From Paracoccaceae bacterium (GTDB lineage Bacteria; Pseudomonadota; Alphaproteobacteria; Rhodobacterales; Rhodobacteraceae), in contig JAQWQJ010000077.1 in assembly GCA_029244725.1 (NCBI GenBank), forward strand, positions 62,001 through 126,000: a stretch of 64,000 nt of DNA, read 5' to 3'. Positions 9,213 through 19,116 of this stretch are shown here, piece after piece; positions within the stretch are counted from its first letter, which is position 1, and each line of letters opens with the position of its first letter. Position numbers and translations under genes: made by a program. The notes under the pieces were generated by a model. That model worked only from the letters and a program-made list of their open reading frames with translations, ran no database searches and was not told where the DNA came from.

Positions 9213-9233
9213 GGGGTGGGTTTGTAACCCACC
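9213..9233. repeat. Palindromic intergenic repeat, right-half type
   Basis: GGTGGGTT-TGT-AACCCACC, a perfect 8-bp stem with a three-base loop, between the GFA gene and parC. It resembles the right half of the longer element at 13490-13540. It may act as a terminator for the GFA transcript, but there is no T-run. Confidence 0.6.
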
Positions 9234-9284
9234 TTCGTTCAATATCCCTTGTAGGGGAAACCGCCCGCTTGTATCACATCATCT

Positions 9285-11621
9285 ATGAGCGATTTACTTG
9301 ACGACCCCAACATAGAGCCCATCATTGCCGAGCCTTTGCGCCGCGCGATCGGGTCCCGTTATCTGCAATATGCCCTCAGCACGATTATGCACCGTGCTTT
9401 GCCGGATGCGCGAGACGGGTTAAAGCCCGTGCACCGCCGTATCCTCTATGCGATGCGCGAATTGAAGCTGGCCTCTGGTGGTGGATTCCGCAAATCGGCG
9501 AAGATCTCTGGCGACGTGATGGGCAATTACCACCCACACGGCGATACTGCGATTTACGATGCCATGGCGCGCTTAGCGCAGGATTTTAACGTCCGTTATC
9601 CGCTCGTCGATGGTCAGGGAAACTTTGGCAATATCGACGGGGATAACCCAGCGGCGTCGCGATACACAGAAGCGCGAATGACAGCAGCGGCTGAAGCGTT
9701 GCTTGACGGTTTGACAGAAAACGCAGTCGATTTTCGTGACAATTACGATGGCACCCTGTCCGAACCGATTGTCCTGCCTGCCAGCTTTCCGAACCTATTG
9801 GCCAACGGGTCTAGCGGTATCGCGGTTGGCATGGCGACCAACATTCCGCCTCATAACATCGAAGAGCTTTGCAATGCTTGTTTGCATCTGATCAAAGCGC
9901 CCAACGCGCGGGATGAGACGTTGCTAGAGCACGTGCCCGGGCCAGATTTCCCGACGGGTGGTGTGATCGTTGAACCGCGCGAAAATATCCTCGAGGCGTA
10001 TCGGACAGGTCGTGGGTCGTTCCGTTTGCGTTGTAAATGGGAAGTAGAAGACCTAGGGCGCGGGACATGGCAGATCGTTGTCACGGAAATTCCATATCAG
10101 GTTCAAAAATCGAAACTCATTGAAAAGCTGGCCGAGGTCATTCAGGTCAAGAAAGTTCCGATCCTAGCGGACGTGCGCGATGAAAGCGCCGACGACATTC
10201 GCTTGGTATTAGAGCCCAAATCCAAGAATGTTGATCCCGAAGTTTTGATGGGAATGCTTTACCGCAGTTCTGATCTTGAGGTGCGTTTTAGCCTTAACAT
10301 GAACGTGCTGATCGACGGAGTGACCCCCAAAGTTTGTTCTTTAAAGGAAGTATTGCGGGCATTTCTCGATCACCGTCGGGATGTTTTACAACGGCGCTCT
10401 CAGCACCGGATGGACAAGATTGATCACCGGTTGGAAGTTCTCGACGGTTTGATCATCGCGTTCCTCAATCTCGACCGTGTGATTGATATTATCCGCTACG
10501 ATGACGACCCCAAACGGGCATTGATGCATGAAAGCTGGGGCGATGATTTCCCCCGCGCCATGAACGAGGCCGATTACGTTGGGCCAACGACGCTTGGCGG
10601 TCCAGAGACCCTGACCGAGATTCAAACCGAAGCCATCCTCAATATGCGTTTGCGCAGTTTGCGTCGCTTGGAAGAGATGGAGCTGCTGAAAGAGCGCGAT
10701 GCACTGCGCAATGAACGTGATGGTCTGGTAGCGCTTTTGGCGAGCGAAGACATGCAATGGGTGCGGATTGCCGAACAACTGCGCGAAACCCGCAAGACCT
10801 TTGGACGCAGCCACGAATACGGCGCGCGTCGATCGGTCTTTGCGGAGGCAGGCGAAGTGGCCGACGTTCCGATTGAGGCAATGATCGACAAAGAACCTAT
10901 TACGGTGGTCTGCTCAAAAATGGGTTGGATCCGCGCGATGTCAGGTCATGTCGCTTTGGATCGAGAGCTAAAGTTCAAAGACGGCGATGAGGGCCGTTTT
11001 ATGTTCCACGCCGAAACCACGGACAAGCTGTTGGCGTTTGGCACAAACGGGCGTTTCTATACGATCCAGGCATCGAACCTGCCCGGAGGCCGCGGCATGG
11101 GAGAGCCTCTGCGCATGATGGTCGACTTGCCGAACGACGTTGAGATTGTCGACCTGTTTATCCACGTGGCAGGGCGCAAATTGCTTGTCGCCTCAAATGA
11201 CGGCAACGGGTTCGTTGTAGCTGAAGAAGACGTCTTGGCGCAGACTCGCACCGGAAAGCAGGCGCTAAACGTTAAGGACGCCGTGGCGCAGATTGTGAAG
11301 CCTGTTGTCGGTGATCACGTTGCGATCGTCTCAAGGAACGGGCGTTTTCTTGTGTTTCCTGTGGCCGATCTGCCTGAGATGGGACGAGGCAAGGGCGTGC
11401 GTTTGCAAAAGTATAATATGGCACGAGGGCGTCAGGGGACGCTTGAACTAGATGGCGGCGTATCTGACATCACTACGTTCAACTGGGCCGAAGGGCTGAG
11501 TTGGGGCATGGGTGGCGGCAAAACTCGCCATGAACAGGACCTGTCAGAATGGCTAGGAAAACGTGCAGGGGTCGGTAAACGACCACCTTACGGGTTCCCG
11601 CGCAGCATGAAGTTTACGTAA
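9285..11621 (+). CDS. parC: DNA topoisomerase IV subunit A
   Basis: 778 residues, the size of alphaproteobacterial ParC. The N-terminal breakage-reunion domain includes HRRILYAM, the quinolone-resistance region [15 protein letters not shown] and the catalytic tyrosine in ASRYTEARM. The C-terminal beta-pinwheel carries degenerate blades ending with [11 protein letters not shown]. It lacks the full gyrA box, which separates it from GyrA. It unlinks daughter chromosomes with ParE, which is not in the window. Monocistronic by context. Confidence 0.95.
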   Translation: MSDLLDDPNIEPIIAEPLRRAIGSRYLQYALSTIMHRALPDARDGLKPVHRRILYAMRELKLASGGGFRKSAKISGDVMGNYHPHGDTAIYDAMARLAQDFNVRYPLVDGQGNFGNIDGDNPAASRYTEARMTAAAEALLDGLTENAVDFRDNYDGTLSEPIVLPASFPNLLANGSSGIAVGMATNIPPHNIEELCNACLHLIKAPNARDETLLEHVPGPDFPTGGVIVEPRENILEAYRTGRGSFRLRCKWEVEDLGRGTWQIVVTEIPYQVQKSKLIEKLAEVIQVKKVPILADVRDESADDIRLVLEPKSKNVDPEVLMGMLYRSSDLEVRFSLNMNVLIDGVTPKVCSLKEVLRAFLDHRRDVLQRRSQHRMDKIDHRLEVLDGLIIAFLNLDRVIDIIRYDDDPKRALMHESWGDDFPRAMNEADYVGPTTLGGPETLTEIQTEAILNMRLRSLRRLEEMELLKERDALRNERDGLVALLASEDMQWVRIAEQLRETRKTFGRSHEYGARRSVFAEAGEVADVPIEAMIDKEPITVVCSKMGWIRAMSGHVALDRELKFKDGDEGRFMFHAETTDKLLAFGTNGRFYTIQASNLPGGRGMGEPLRMMVDLPNDVEIVDLFIHVAGRKLLVASNDGNGFVVAEEDVLAQTRTGKQALNVKDAVAQIVKPVVGDHVAIVSRNGRFLVFPVADLPEMGRGKGVRLQKYNMARGRQGTLELDGGVSDITTFNWAEGLSWGMGGGKTRHEQDLSEWLGKRAGVGKRPPYGFPRSMKFT

Positions 11622-11637
11622 GTCCTGTGATCAAACA

Positions 11638-11733
11638 GTGGCGCGGGCTAACGCCCACGCCGCAGGTATCTTAAGTTTCGCTTGCGCGAAACATTGCCTT
11701 CGGCGAGGATATTTTAGGACAGTAGAACTGTCC
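11638..11733. repeat. Cluster of three short palindromes downstream of parC
   Basis: Three hairpins in under 100 bases: a GC-rich one at about 11640-11660 (GGGC-TAAC-GCCC core), a perfect GTTTCGC-TTGC-GCGAAAC at 11675-11692, and a perfect GGACAG-TAGAA-CTGTCC at 11717-11733. Between the last two is GGCGAGGATATTTT, a motif I associate with Rhodobacteraceae intergenic repeats. It probably includes the parC terminator and leader structure for the next gene. Confidence 0.5.
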
Positions 11734-11755
11734 TTTGTTTGCGAACGAGGGTGTC

Positions 11756-12190
11756 ATGGATTTTGAAACGGTTTCAAGCGGCGATTTTGGGCGGTCATTA
11801 ACGGGTGTTGGTATCAACATTTTGGTGCGCGATGTGCGCGCTGCGGCTGCGAAGTTGGTTGAGATTTTCGATATGAAGGTCTTTCGACTATCGGCGGACT
11901 TCGCAATCGTGACTTATGGCAAAGACGTGTTTCAACTTCATTCTGACGGTACGTTTGGCAGCCATCCATTGCTTGGACTTTTGCCTGAAGCAGGCGCGCG
12001 TGGGGCTGGGATTGAGTTGCGACTATACGATACAGACCCTGATGAGGCTGCAATGCGCGCAGAGGCGGCAGGTTGGCATATTTTGCAGGCGCCGGCCAAC
12101 AAGCCGCATGGTCTGCGCGAATGTGTGATCCTCGACGCGGATGGATATGCTTGGGTCCCCAGTCGTGGACTGGCACCTGAAGAAGAGTAA
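11756..12190 (+). CDS. VOC (glyoxalase-like) family protein
   Basis: 144 residues from ATG 11756, with GAGG six bases upstream. The sequence shows one beta-alpha-beta-beta-beta module pair of the vicinal-oxygen-chelate fold: GINILVRDVRAAAAKL at the start and DADGYAWVPS at the end. Metal ligands are not all obvious, so enzymatic activity is uncertain. It stands alone between parC and the Hsp70-like gene. Confidence 0.75.
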   Translation: MDFETVSSGDFGRSLTGVGINILVRDVRAAAAKLVEIFDMKVFRLSADFAIVTYGKDVFQLHSDGTFGSHPLLGLLPEAGARGAGIELRLYDTDPDEAAMRAEAAGWHILQAPANKPHGLRECVILDADGYAWVPSRGLAPEEE

Positions 12191-12253
12191 ACCGCTTGAC
12201 GCAGATCGGTCGGGCGCGTAGGAACGCCGCCCTTCTAGATGTGAGATTTTCCC

Positions 12254-13498
12254 ATGAGCAGTCCAGTTTTGGCAGTCGATTTTGGCACGTCGAATTCGGC
12301 CGCCGCAATTATCGTAGATGGGCAGGTAAAGCGCCTGCCGATTGAAGCGGACGAGGAAACCCTGCCAACAGCCGTGTTTTTTCCTGAGGGAGGCGCTCCG
12401 ATGCAAATCGGGCGCGAGGCTGGGCGATCGTTGATCGACGGCGAGGAGGGGCGCTACATGCGGGCGCTCAAAAGCATCCTCGGGACGCCTTTGTTGCATC
12501 AAAGTCGAATGATCGAGGGCAAGCGGCGGACATTGGCCGAAGTTGTCACAGCATTTCTTGTAGCCGTTAAAACGCAGGCCGAGGCGCATTCTGGATTGGT
12601 TTTCGAGCGCGCATTATCTGGCCGTCCTGTACGGTTTCACAGCAAAAATGCAGAGCAAAACGAACAGGCCGAAGCAGACTTGCGAGATTGTTATCTTGCG
12701 GCTGGTTTTAAAGAGGTTGAGTTTATGTTTGAACCCGAGGCCGCAGCGCTGGCCTGTCGGGACATGTCTGCAACCGGTCTTGGGCTGATCGTCGACATTG
12801 GAGGTGGAACCTCGGACTTTTCGGTGTTTCGCCAGTCAGGGCAGGGGATCGAAATTCTAGCGAGCCATGGGGTTAGGCTTGGTGGTACGGATTTTGACCA
12901 GCGGATCTCGGTTGCGCATGTGATGCCTTTGCTTGGCCAAGGTGGCCAAGTGCGCCGGACCTTTGGTGAGGGTTTGTTGCCGGTTCCTGCTGCCATTTAT
13001 CAAGACTTAGCGACATGGCCGAAAATCCCATTTCTCTATGCGCGTGAAACTGAGCGGTTGGTCGAGGATTTGTTGGTTCACGCGGTTGAACCAAAGAAAA
13101 TCCAGCGCTTGAAAACGGTCATTCAAGATCACTTAGGACACGAGATGGCCTTTTCAGTCGAAGGCGGCAAAATCGCTTCGAATTCAGTTGGCGTGAGATC
13201 CGAAATTGACCTTGGGTTTGTTGAGCGAGGTCTTACTGCTCCGATTACGACAGGAACGATGAACGGCGCCCTGACTGAATTTCGTGCCCAGTTGTCAGGA
13301 GCGATGTACGAGACTTTGATGCGTTCAAGCGTTGGTCCCGGTCAGATCGACAATGCGATCCTTGTCGGTGGATCCAGCTTGATGAAAATCGTATCGGACG
13401 AAGTTCAAACAGTGTGTCCGTCAGCGAAGCAACACCAGTCCGAGGCGTTTACGGCCGTGGTGGACGGGTTGGCGTTGGCGACGGGAGAAGTGGGTTGA
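12254..13498 (+). CDS. Hsp70 family protein, YegD-like
   Basis: 414 residues covering the actin-like ATPase domain only. The phosphate-1 loop is AVDFGTSNS, the phosphate-2 loop DIGGGTSDFSV (about 177-187) and the adenosine motif LVGGSSLM (about 374-381). FEPEAAALA is the Hsp70 linker-facing motif. No substrate-binding domain follows, as in E. coli YegD. It is probably a stand-alone chaperone-like ATPase; clients unknown. Its last codons and TGA stop are part of a palindromic repeat (GTGGGTTGA), so the C-terminus EVG is encoded by the repeat. Confidence 0.88.
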   Translation: MSSPVLAVDFGTSNSAAAIIVDGQVKRLPIEADEETLPTAVFFPEGGAPMQIGREAGRSLIDGEEGRYMRALKSILGTPLLHQSRMIEGKRRTLAEVVTAFLVAVKTQAEAHSGLVFERALSGRPVRFHSKNAEQNEQAEADLRDCYLAAGFKEVEFMFEPEAAALACRDMSATGLGLIVDIGGGTSDFSVFRQSGQGIEILASHGVRLGGTDFDQRISVAHVMPLLGQGGQVRRTFGEGLLPVPAAIYQDLATWPKIPFLYARETERLVEDLLVHAVEPKKIQRLKTVIQDHLGHEMAFSVEGGKIASNSVGVRSEIDLGFVERGLTAPITTGTMNGALTEFRAQLSGAMYETLMRSSVGPGQIDNAILVGGSSLMKIVSDEVQTVCPSAKQHQSEAFTAVVDGLALATGEVG

Positions 13499-13540
13499 AA
13501 ACCCACCCTACGGTGCCGGTAGGGCGGGTCTGTGACCCTT
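13490..13540. repeat. Full-length two-part palindromic repeat
   Basis: Left part GTGGGTTGAAAACCCAC (13490-13506; 7-bp stem, 3-base loop), then CCCTACGG, a short spacer and the matching GTAGGGCGGG, then a right part GGGTC-TGT-GACCC (13526-13538). The CCCTAC/GTAGGG arms also pair with each other. The element sits between the convergent Hsp70-like gene and ychF and overlaps the former's stop codon. Half copies are at 9213-9233 and 16001-16027. It may act as a bidirectional terminator. Confidence 0.7.
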
Positions 13541-13547
13541 GGCGTGA

Positions 13548-14645
13548 TCAGGCGTTAAACAAGAAATGCAGCACGTCGCCGTCTTTGACGGTGTAGGCTT
13601 TGCCTTCGACACGTAGTTTACCGGCGTCTTTTGCGCCTTGTTCACCGTTGCACGCGACATAATCGTCATAGGCCACAGTTTCGGCGCGGATGAAGCCTCG
13701 TTCAAAATCGCCGTGGATGACGCCAGCAGCTTGGGGCGCTTTGGTGCCATTGCGGATGGTCCATGCGCGGGCTTCTTTTGGGCCGACGGTGAAATAAGTT
13801 TCCAGATGCAGCAGCTCATAGCCAGCACGGATCAGACGGTCTAGTCCGGCTTCGTGCAGGCCCATTTCCTCAAGAAACATCTCTGCTTCGTCTACTTCCA
13901 GCTGGCTGATTTCTTCTTCGATCTGGGCCGAGATGATCACATGGGCGTTGCCCTGATCAGCGGCCATGACGGCGACCTTGGCGGAAAATTCATTGCCCTC
14001 AGCGGCAGATCCTTCGTCAACGTTGCAAACGTAAAGGATCGGCTTGGTTGTCAGAAGTTGCAGCATTTTCCAGGCTTTGATGTCTTCTTCATCTACGTCG
14101 ACAACGCGCGCTGGTTGACCTTCTTCCAGAACGGTTTGCGCTGCGCGAAGCAGGCGTTCTTGCTGGACGGCTTCCTTATCGCCACCACGCACTTTGCGCA
14201 CGATGTTAACCAAGCGCTTTTCAATGCTTTCAAGGTCAGCAAGCATCAATTCGGTTTCGATCGTCTCGGCGTCAGCAACGGGATCAACCCGACCGTCAAC
14301 GTGGGTCACGTCTCCGTCTTCAAAACAGCGAAGAACATGTGCAATCGCATCGACTTCGCGGATGTTGGCAAGGAATTGGTTGCCGAGGCCTTCGCCCTTA
14401 GACGCGCCTTTTACCAGACCGGCGATGTCTACGAATGTCATGCGGGTTGGAATGATCTGCTTTGAGGTGGCAATTGTGGCCAGTTTATCAAGGCGCGCAT
14501 CTGGTACAGCCACGTCGCCCACATTGGGTTCGATCGTGCAAAACGGAAAGTTGGCGGCTTGTGCTGCAGCCGTTTTCGTCAGCGCGTTAAATAGGGTTGA
14601 TTTGCCAACATTCGGCAGACCCACGATGCCCATCTTAAAACCCAT
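13548..14645 (-). CDS. ychF: Redox-regulated ATPase YchF
   Basis: 365 residues, the family's standard length. G1 is GLPNVGKST, followed by NFPFCTIEPNVG, G3 DIAGLVKGAS and the altered G4 element CNVDE in place of NKxD, which gives the Obg-like ATPase its preference for ATP. A coiled-coil hairpin is inserted around residues 135-200, and a C-terminal TGS domain ends the protein (AYTVKDGDVLHFLFNA). It binds ribosomes and takes part in stress responses. Convergent with the Hsp70-like gene. Confidence 0.96.
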   Translation of the reverse strand: MGFKMGIVGLPNVGKSTLFNALTKTAAAQAANFPFCTIEPNVGDVAVPDARLDKLATIATSKQIIPTRMTFVDIAGLVKGASKGEGLGNQFLANIREVDAIAHVLRCFEDGDVTHVDGRVDPVADAETIETELMLADLESIEKRLVNIVRKVRGGDKEAVQQERLLRAAQTVLEEGQPARVVDVDEEDIKAWKMLQLLTTKPILYVCNVDEGSAAEGNEFSAKVAVMAADQGNAHVIISAQIEEEISQLEVDEAEMFLEEMGLHEAGLDRLIRAGYELLHLETYFTVGPKEARAWTIRNGTKAPQAAGVIHGDFERGFIRAETVAYDDYVACNGEQGAKDAGKLRVEGKAYTVKDGDVLHFLFNA

Positions 14646-14733
14646 TGCGACCTCCGGTTATGCTGGTTTCGCGCCTTCTAGGCTTTTGACAGGATAGGCG
14701 CAAGCAGGCATGGTTTTGTCAGGAGGACGCGCG

Positions 14734-15138
14734 ATGAAAATAAACCCCTACATTACGTATAAAGACAATTGCCGCGAGGCTTTTGAGTTCTATGCCAACG
14801 CTCTGGGTGGTGAAGTTGAGTTTGTTCAAACATTTGGTGACGCACCCGGGGCAGACACGTCGCCTACAGCAATCGCGGACAAGGTGATGCATGCACGCGT
14901 CCGAATTGGGGAAAGCTTTTTGCTAGGCTCAGATAGTTTTGCGCCCGACGCTTATGCGCCGCCAAGTGGCATCACCATTCAGACAGGAGGCGAGGATTTT
15001 GACGAGGTCAAAGCCAAGTTTGAAGCCCTAGCCGAGGGTGGTGAGATCACCATGCCGTTCGAAGCAACGTTTTGGGCGCGTGGTTTCGGGATGCTAACTG
15101 ATAAATTTGGTGTGCCTTGGATGATGAATGTCGAGTAA
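14734..15138 (+). CDS. VOC family protein, PhnB-like
   Basis: 134 residues from ATG 14734, chosen because AGGAGG sits seven bases upstream; an ATG at 14710 has no such site. It begins [19 protein letters not shown] and ends [22 protein letters not shown], the hallmark of PhnB/YjdN-like glyoxalase-fold proteins. Function unknown. It is divergent from ychF and 62 bases ahead of trpA, so it may be cotranscribed with trpA. Confidence 0.85.
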   Translation: MKINPYITYKDNCREAFEFYANALGGEVEFVQTFGDAPGADTSPTAIADKVMHARVRIGESFLLGSDSFAPDAYAPPSGITIQTGGEDFDEVKAKFEALAEGGEITMPFEATFWARGFGMLTDKFGVPWMMNVE

Positions 15139-15200
15139 GCGGGATTGATTTTCCTGTCGCGCTTGGGCAAACGGGTGAAAGTCAGAAAAAGGGACCTGTC

Positions 15201-15992
15201 ATGACTCGTATTGATGCCAAATTCGCCGAGCTGAAAGCAGCTGGTAAAAAAGCCTTTGTATCTTACGTCATGGCGGGCGATCCGAATTACGAAACGTCGC
15301 TTGAGATTGTGAAGGGTCTTCCTGCTGCCGGAGTGGACATCATTGAGCTCGGATTGCCGTTCACTGATCCGATGGCCGACGGCCCAACGATCCAATTGGC
15401 CGGTGGTCGTGCTTTGGAAGCAGGCATGACCATGCAAAAGACGCTCGATCTCGCGACAGAGTTCCGCAAGGGTGATGACACGACGCCGATTGTACTGATG
15501 GGCTATTACAATCCGATCTATTCGCGCGGCGTGGATAAGTTTCTTGAGGATGCCAAAGCCGCTGGGATCGACGGTTTGATCGTAGTTGACCTGCCACCAG
15601 AAGAAGACGAAGAGCTTTGCATTCCAGCGCAAGCTGCAGGTCTTAACTTTATCCGCCTTGCGACCCCGACAACCGACGACAAGCGCCTTCCTAAGGTCCT
15701 GACCAATACGTCCGGCTTTGTGTATTACGTGTCGATCACCGGCATCACTGGTGCGGCCGAGGCTGAAGCTGGCGATGTTGGACCTGAGGTTGCGCGGATC
15801 AAAGCGGCTACAGATTTGCCCGTCATCGTTGGCTTCGGGATTAACAACCCTGAGCGATCAGAGGCGATCGCCTCGATTTCAGACGGCGCGGTTGTCGGAT
15901 CTGCAATCGTAAGCCAGATTGCCGCTGGAAAGTCAGTTGAGGATGTTTTGGCATTCGTGACAACGTTGTCCGACGGCGCGCATCGGGCTTGA
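15201..15992 (+). CDS. trpA: Tryptophan synthase alpha subunit
   Basis: 263 residues from ATG 15201. The active-site pair is in [17 protein letters not shown] (Glu about 50, Asp about 61), with [15 protein letters not shown] and GAVVGSAIV for phosphate binding. It cleaves indole-3-glycerol phosphate and channels indole to TrpB. trpB is not adjacent. The open frame continues upstream into the VOC gene, but the conserved protein starts MTRIDAKF. A palindromic repeat and a terminator follow. Confidence 0.95.
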   Translation: MTRIDAKFAELKAAGKKAFVSYVMAGDPNYETSLEIVKGLPAAGVDIIELGLPFTDPMADGPTIQLAGGRALEAGMTMQKTLDLATEFRKGDDTTPIVLMGYYNPIYSRGVDKFLEDAKAAGIDGLIVVDLPPEEDEELCIPAQAAGLNFIRLATPTTDDKRLPKVLTNTSGFVYYVSITGITGAAEAEAGDVGPEVARIKAATDLPVIVGFGINNPERSEAIASISDGAVVGSAIVSQIAAGKSVEDVLAFVTTLSDGAHRA

Positions 15993-16000
15993 CGCGGTTG

Positions 16001-16027
16001 GTGGGTTGAAAACCCACTCTACGGTGC
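16001..16027. repeat. Palindromic intergenic repeat, left-half type
   Basis: GTGGGTTGAAAACCCAC followed by TCTACGGTGC, nine bases after the trpA stop. It is nearly identical to the left part of the element at 13490 but lacks the right part. A true rho-independent terminator follows at once. Confidence 0.65.
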
Positions 16028-16039
16028 GACAAAAGCAAA

Positions 16040-16070
16040 AGGCGGACCCTGGTCCGCCTTTGTTTGTTTT
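16040..16070. terminator. Bidirectional rho-independent terminator
   Basis: Perfect 9-bp stem AGGCGGACC (16040-16048) and GGTCCGCCT (16051-16059) with a two-base apparent loop, followed by a T-rich tract TTGTTTGTTTT on the plus strand. A-rich sequence (AAAAGCAAAA) lies on the other side. It lies between the convergent trpA and helicase genes and can serve both. Confidence 0.85.
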
Positions 16071-16085
16071 GGTATCTGCGGTCTC

Positions 16086-17366
16086 TTAAGCTGCCCGACG
16101 AGGACGACGACGGCGTTTGTTGCCACCTGCTGCATCGCCTTGTGGCTTTGGTGCGCCTCCGCCGTTTCCGCGACGCTGACCGCCTCCGCGATTGCCGCCG
16201 CGACGGTTTCCGCCGTTTTTGGCCGGCTTCACAGCCTCGGGGCAGGTGCCGCTTGCAACCGGAATGTCCATTTTCATGACCTTCTGGATTTGCAGCAACA
16301 GATCAACTTCTTCCGCTGAACAGAACGAGATCGCTTCGCCTTCGCGGCCGGCACGGGCTGTACGGCCAATGCGGTGCACGTAGTTGTCAGGCACGTTTGG
16401 CAGATCGAAGTTAATCACAAAGCTCACGCCTGGAATATCGATACCACGGGCCGCCACATCGGTGGCCACAAGGATGGTCGTCTCGCCCGAACGGAACGCA
16501 TCAATTGCGCGATCCCGCTGGCCTTGGCTTTTGTTGCCGTGGATCGAGTCAGCGTTGAAACCGTCGGCCACCAGACCTTTTTTCATTTTCTCAGCGCCGT
16601 GTTTGGTGCGTGAAAATACCAGCGTCAAAGCCTCTGGGTTCTTTTCCAGAATATCGCGGAGTTTCCACAACTTGCGGGCTTTTTCCATGAAATGCACAGA
16701 CTGAGTGATCTTGTCAGCAGCTTTGCCCGGGGGCGCAACCTGCACACGACGCGGGTTCTCAAGATAAGCGCGCGACAGTTCTTCCATTTGCTTTGGCATC
16801 GTAGCCGAAAACAGCATGGTCTGGCGCGGTGTGCCAAGTTTGGGGGCAATCTGGCGCAGGGCGTGAATGAACCCCATGTCGAGCATCTGGTCGGCCTCAT
16901 CAAGCACTAGGTAACGCGCTTCGCTAAGACGTATAGCGCCACGTTCCATCAGGTCGATCAAACGGCCCGGTGTCGCCACAAGGATATCGGTGCCTTTGTT
17001 CAACTGCCCGATCTGTTTGTTGATCGATTGGCCGCCAACAACGGTTGTCACGCGAATGCGGGTGTTGCCAGTCAGAACCTTCAGCGCCTCAGCAATCTGG
17101 TTTACCAGTTCGCGGGTAGGGGCAAGGATCAGCGCCTTAGTGGTCTTTGGTTCAGGTCGCGCAGGTGCTTCGAGCAGCATGTTGATCAGCGGCAGACCAA
17201 AGGCCAGCGTTTTGCCGGTGCCGGTTTGGGCAAGACCGAGGATATCATGACCCTCAAGTGCCAAAGGAATGGCCTTGTTTTGGATCGGCGTAGGTTCTTT
17301 AAAGCCGATGGCTTTGAGGTTGTTATTCAGTTCCGGCGCAAGGCCGAGCATATCAAAGTCAAACAA
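16086..17366 (-). CDS. DEAD/DEAH box RNA helicase
   Basis: About 426 residues from TTG 17366 (AAAGGACG just upstream); ATG 17351 is the alternative. Motifs in order: Q motif GFKEPTPIQ, AQTGTGKT, PTRELV, TPGRL, DEAD, SAT, and HRIGRTARAG. A basic Gly/Arg/Asn-rich tail of about 60 residues (GNRRGGNRGGGQRRG) probably binds RNA. It resembles RhlE-type helicases acting in ribosome assembly or cold adaptation. The open frame extends upstream to 17621, but that part has no helicase similarity and reads as leader. Confidence 0.9.
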   Translation of the reverse strand: MFDFDMLGLAPELNNNLKAIGFKEPTPIQNKAIPLALEGHDILGLAQTGTGKTLAFGLPLINMLLEAPARPEPKTTKALILAPTRELVNQIAEALKVLTGNTRIRVTTVVGGQSINKQIGQLNKGTDILVATPGRLIDLMERGAIRLSEARYLVLDEADQMLDMGFIHALRQIAPKLGTPRQTMLFSATMPKQMEELSRAYLENPRRVQVAPPGKAADKITQSVHFMEKARKLWKLRDILEKNPEALTLVFSRTKHGAEKMKKGLVADGFNADSIHGNKSQGQRDRAIDAFRSGETTILVATDVAARGIDIPGVSFVINFDLPNVPDNYVHRIGRTARAGREGEAISFCSAEEVDLLLQIQKVMKMDIPVASGTCPEAVKPAKNGGNRRGGNRGGGQRRGNGGGAPKPQGDAAGGNKRRRRPRRAA

Positions 17367-17739
17367 ATTGACGTCCTTTTCAGTGCCGGTATTGGACCGG
17401 CAAACGGGTATGCAGCCACGCGAAATGCGCAGCTGAAACGAGGGTGGTGCGGGCCTGCGGACACACGGGCGTATCCCGAATGACTGACCGTCGCATCTAG
17501 AACCCTGCGTGATGGGGAACGATTGGTAGGGTGACGCCGATGGCCCGAATTGGGGCGCAGCAAGCTCACGCGGCAGCGCGGCGTTCATCGCGCATGTGCA
17601 GCAAATCTGGGGATAAGTCAAGGGTTGAGGACAATGTGTGACGTGAATGCATACCCTACTGTTGCATCGATGGGTGTGGGTTCATTGCGCACCTCAGCAT
17701 TTCCCGCTACATCCGCCTCAAGCAATTTAGGACGGACCC
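17367..17739. other. Divergent spacer with long helicase leader
   Basis: 373 bases between the helicase and hisD starts with no convincing gene. On the minus strand it would give the helicase a 5' leader of up to about 300 bases, common for DEAD-box genes under cold or autoregulatory control. I see no clear sigma-70 pair or riboswitch. Confidence 0.4.
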
Positions 17740-19041
17740 ATGCCCCAATTCCTCAACACTTCTGGCGCGGATTTTGAGACTCAGTTTTTGGCGCTTCTTT
17801 CGGCCAAGCGTGAGGACAGTCCGGATGTGGATGCCGTTGTGGCCGACATTATTGCGGACGTGCGGGCGCGGGGGGATGCAGCGGTTTTAGAGCTGACGGC
17901 GAAGTTTGATAGGTTAGAGCTGGCTGCGGACGGTATGGCGTTCTCGGAGGCTGAGATTGACGCTGAGATTGCCAAAGTACCAGCCGAAGAACGCGCTGCG
18001 CTGGAACTCGCCGCGGAGCGCATTCGGGTCTATCACGAAGCGCAGATGCCCGAGGATAAGGAATGGGAAGAACCAAACGGCGCGATGCTTGGGTGGCGCT
18101 GGCGGCCTGTGTCAGCGGCGGGGCTTTACGTGCCAGGCGGTTTGGCAAGCTATCCTTCGTCGGTTCTGATGAACGCGATCCCTGCGAAAGTGGCGGGGGT
18201 TGAGCGTCTCGCGGTGACCTGCCCAACACCGGATGGGGTCGCAAACCCGCTTGTGTTGTTGGCGGCCAGACTTTCGGGCGTCGATGAGGTTTATCGCATT
18301 GGCGGCGCACAGGCTGTGGCTGCGCTGGCCTATGGGACGGACACAATCACACCGGTCGACAAGATCACGGGACCGGGTAATGCTTTCGTTGCCGCTGCCA
18401 AACGTCGTGTGTTCGGTAAAGTCGGGATAGACATGATTGCCGGTCCTTCTGAGGTGCTGGTGATCGCGGATGAGGACAATGATCCCGACTGGATCGCTCT
18501 CGATCTTCTTAGCCAAGCAGAACATGATGAAAGCGCACAATCGCTGTTGATCACAACGGATCAGGCGTTTGCGGATAGCGTCGTTAAAGCCATCGAAAAG
18601 CGACTTGAAACGCTTGAACGGCGGGCAATTGCAGGCGCAAGCTGGCGTGACTTTGGCGCGGTGATTATCGTTGAAGATCAAGAAGAGGCCGCGCAGCTGG
18701 CCAATCGCATCGCGCCCGAGCATTTGGAACTTTGCGTTGGTGATCCCGACGCGCTGGGCGAGATGATTGATCACGCCGGCGCAATCTTCCTCGGCGCTTG
18801 GACTCCCGAGGCGATTGGCGATTATGTCGGTGGTCCAAACCATGTGCTGCCTACAGCGCGCTCGGCGCGGTTCAGCTCTGGTCTGTCAGTTATGGATTTC
18901 CTGAAGCGCACGACCTTATCACGTATGACGCCTCAGGCTTTGCGCGAAATAGGCCCCTCAGCTGAGATTTTGGCAAAGTCCGAAAGCCTTGAGGCGCATG
19001 GTCTGTCGGTCACAGCGCGACTGAAAAAGCTCAATGACTAA
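17740..19041 (+). CDS. hisD: Histidinol dehydrogenase
   Basis: 433 residues, full length. Signature segments are [51 protein letters not shown] (catalytic and zinc histidines) and GGPNHVLPT. It catalyses the last two oxidations of histidine synthesis. The other his genes are elsewhere. It is followed by UPF0262 and LMW-phosphatase genes on the same strand, a familiar Rhodobacteraceae order. Confidence 0.96.
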   Translation: MPQFLNTSGADFETQFLALLSAKREDSPDVDAVVADIIADVRARGDAAVLELTAKFDRLELAADGMAFSEAEIDAEIAKVPAEERAALELAAERIRVYHEAQMPEDKEWEEPNGAMLGWRWRPVSAAGLYVPGGLASYPSSVLMNAIPAKVAGVERLAVTCPTPDGVANPLVLLAARLSGVDEVYRIGGAQAVAALAYGTDTITPVDKITGPGNAFVAAAKRRVFGKVGIDMIAGPSEVLVIADEDNDPDWIALDLLSQAEHDESAQSLLITTDQAFADSVVKAIEKRLETLERRAIAGASWRDFGAVIIVEDQEEAAQLANRIAPEHLELCVGDPDALGEMIDHAGAIFLGAWTPEAIGDYVGGPNHVLPTARSARFSSGLSVMDFLKRTTLSRMTPQALREIGPSAEILAKSESLEAHGLSVTARLKKLND

Positions 19042-19116
19042 AGGGTTAGAAATCCACCGTTGCCCGAAATGCTGCACTGCGGTAATCATGCTGGAACCAA
19101 GACCTGAGGTAACTCC

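Noticed and set aside
13854-14465. 203-codon open frame on the plus strand opposite ychF
   Set aside because: Lies wholly within ychF, aromatic-rich shadow reading with no family resemblance.
18112-18843. 243-codon frame opposite hisD
   Set aside because: Antisense to a complete histidinol dehydrogenase; low-complexity basic sequence.
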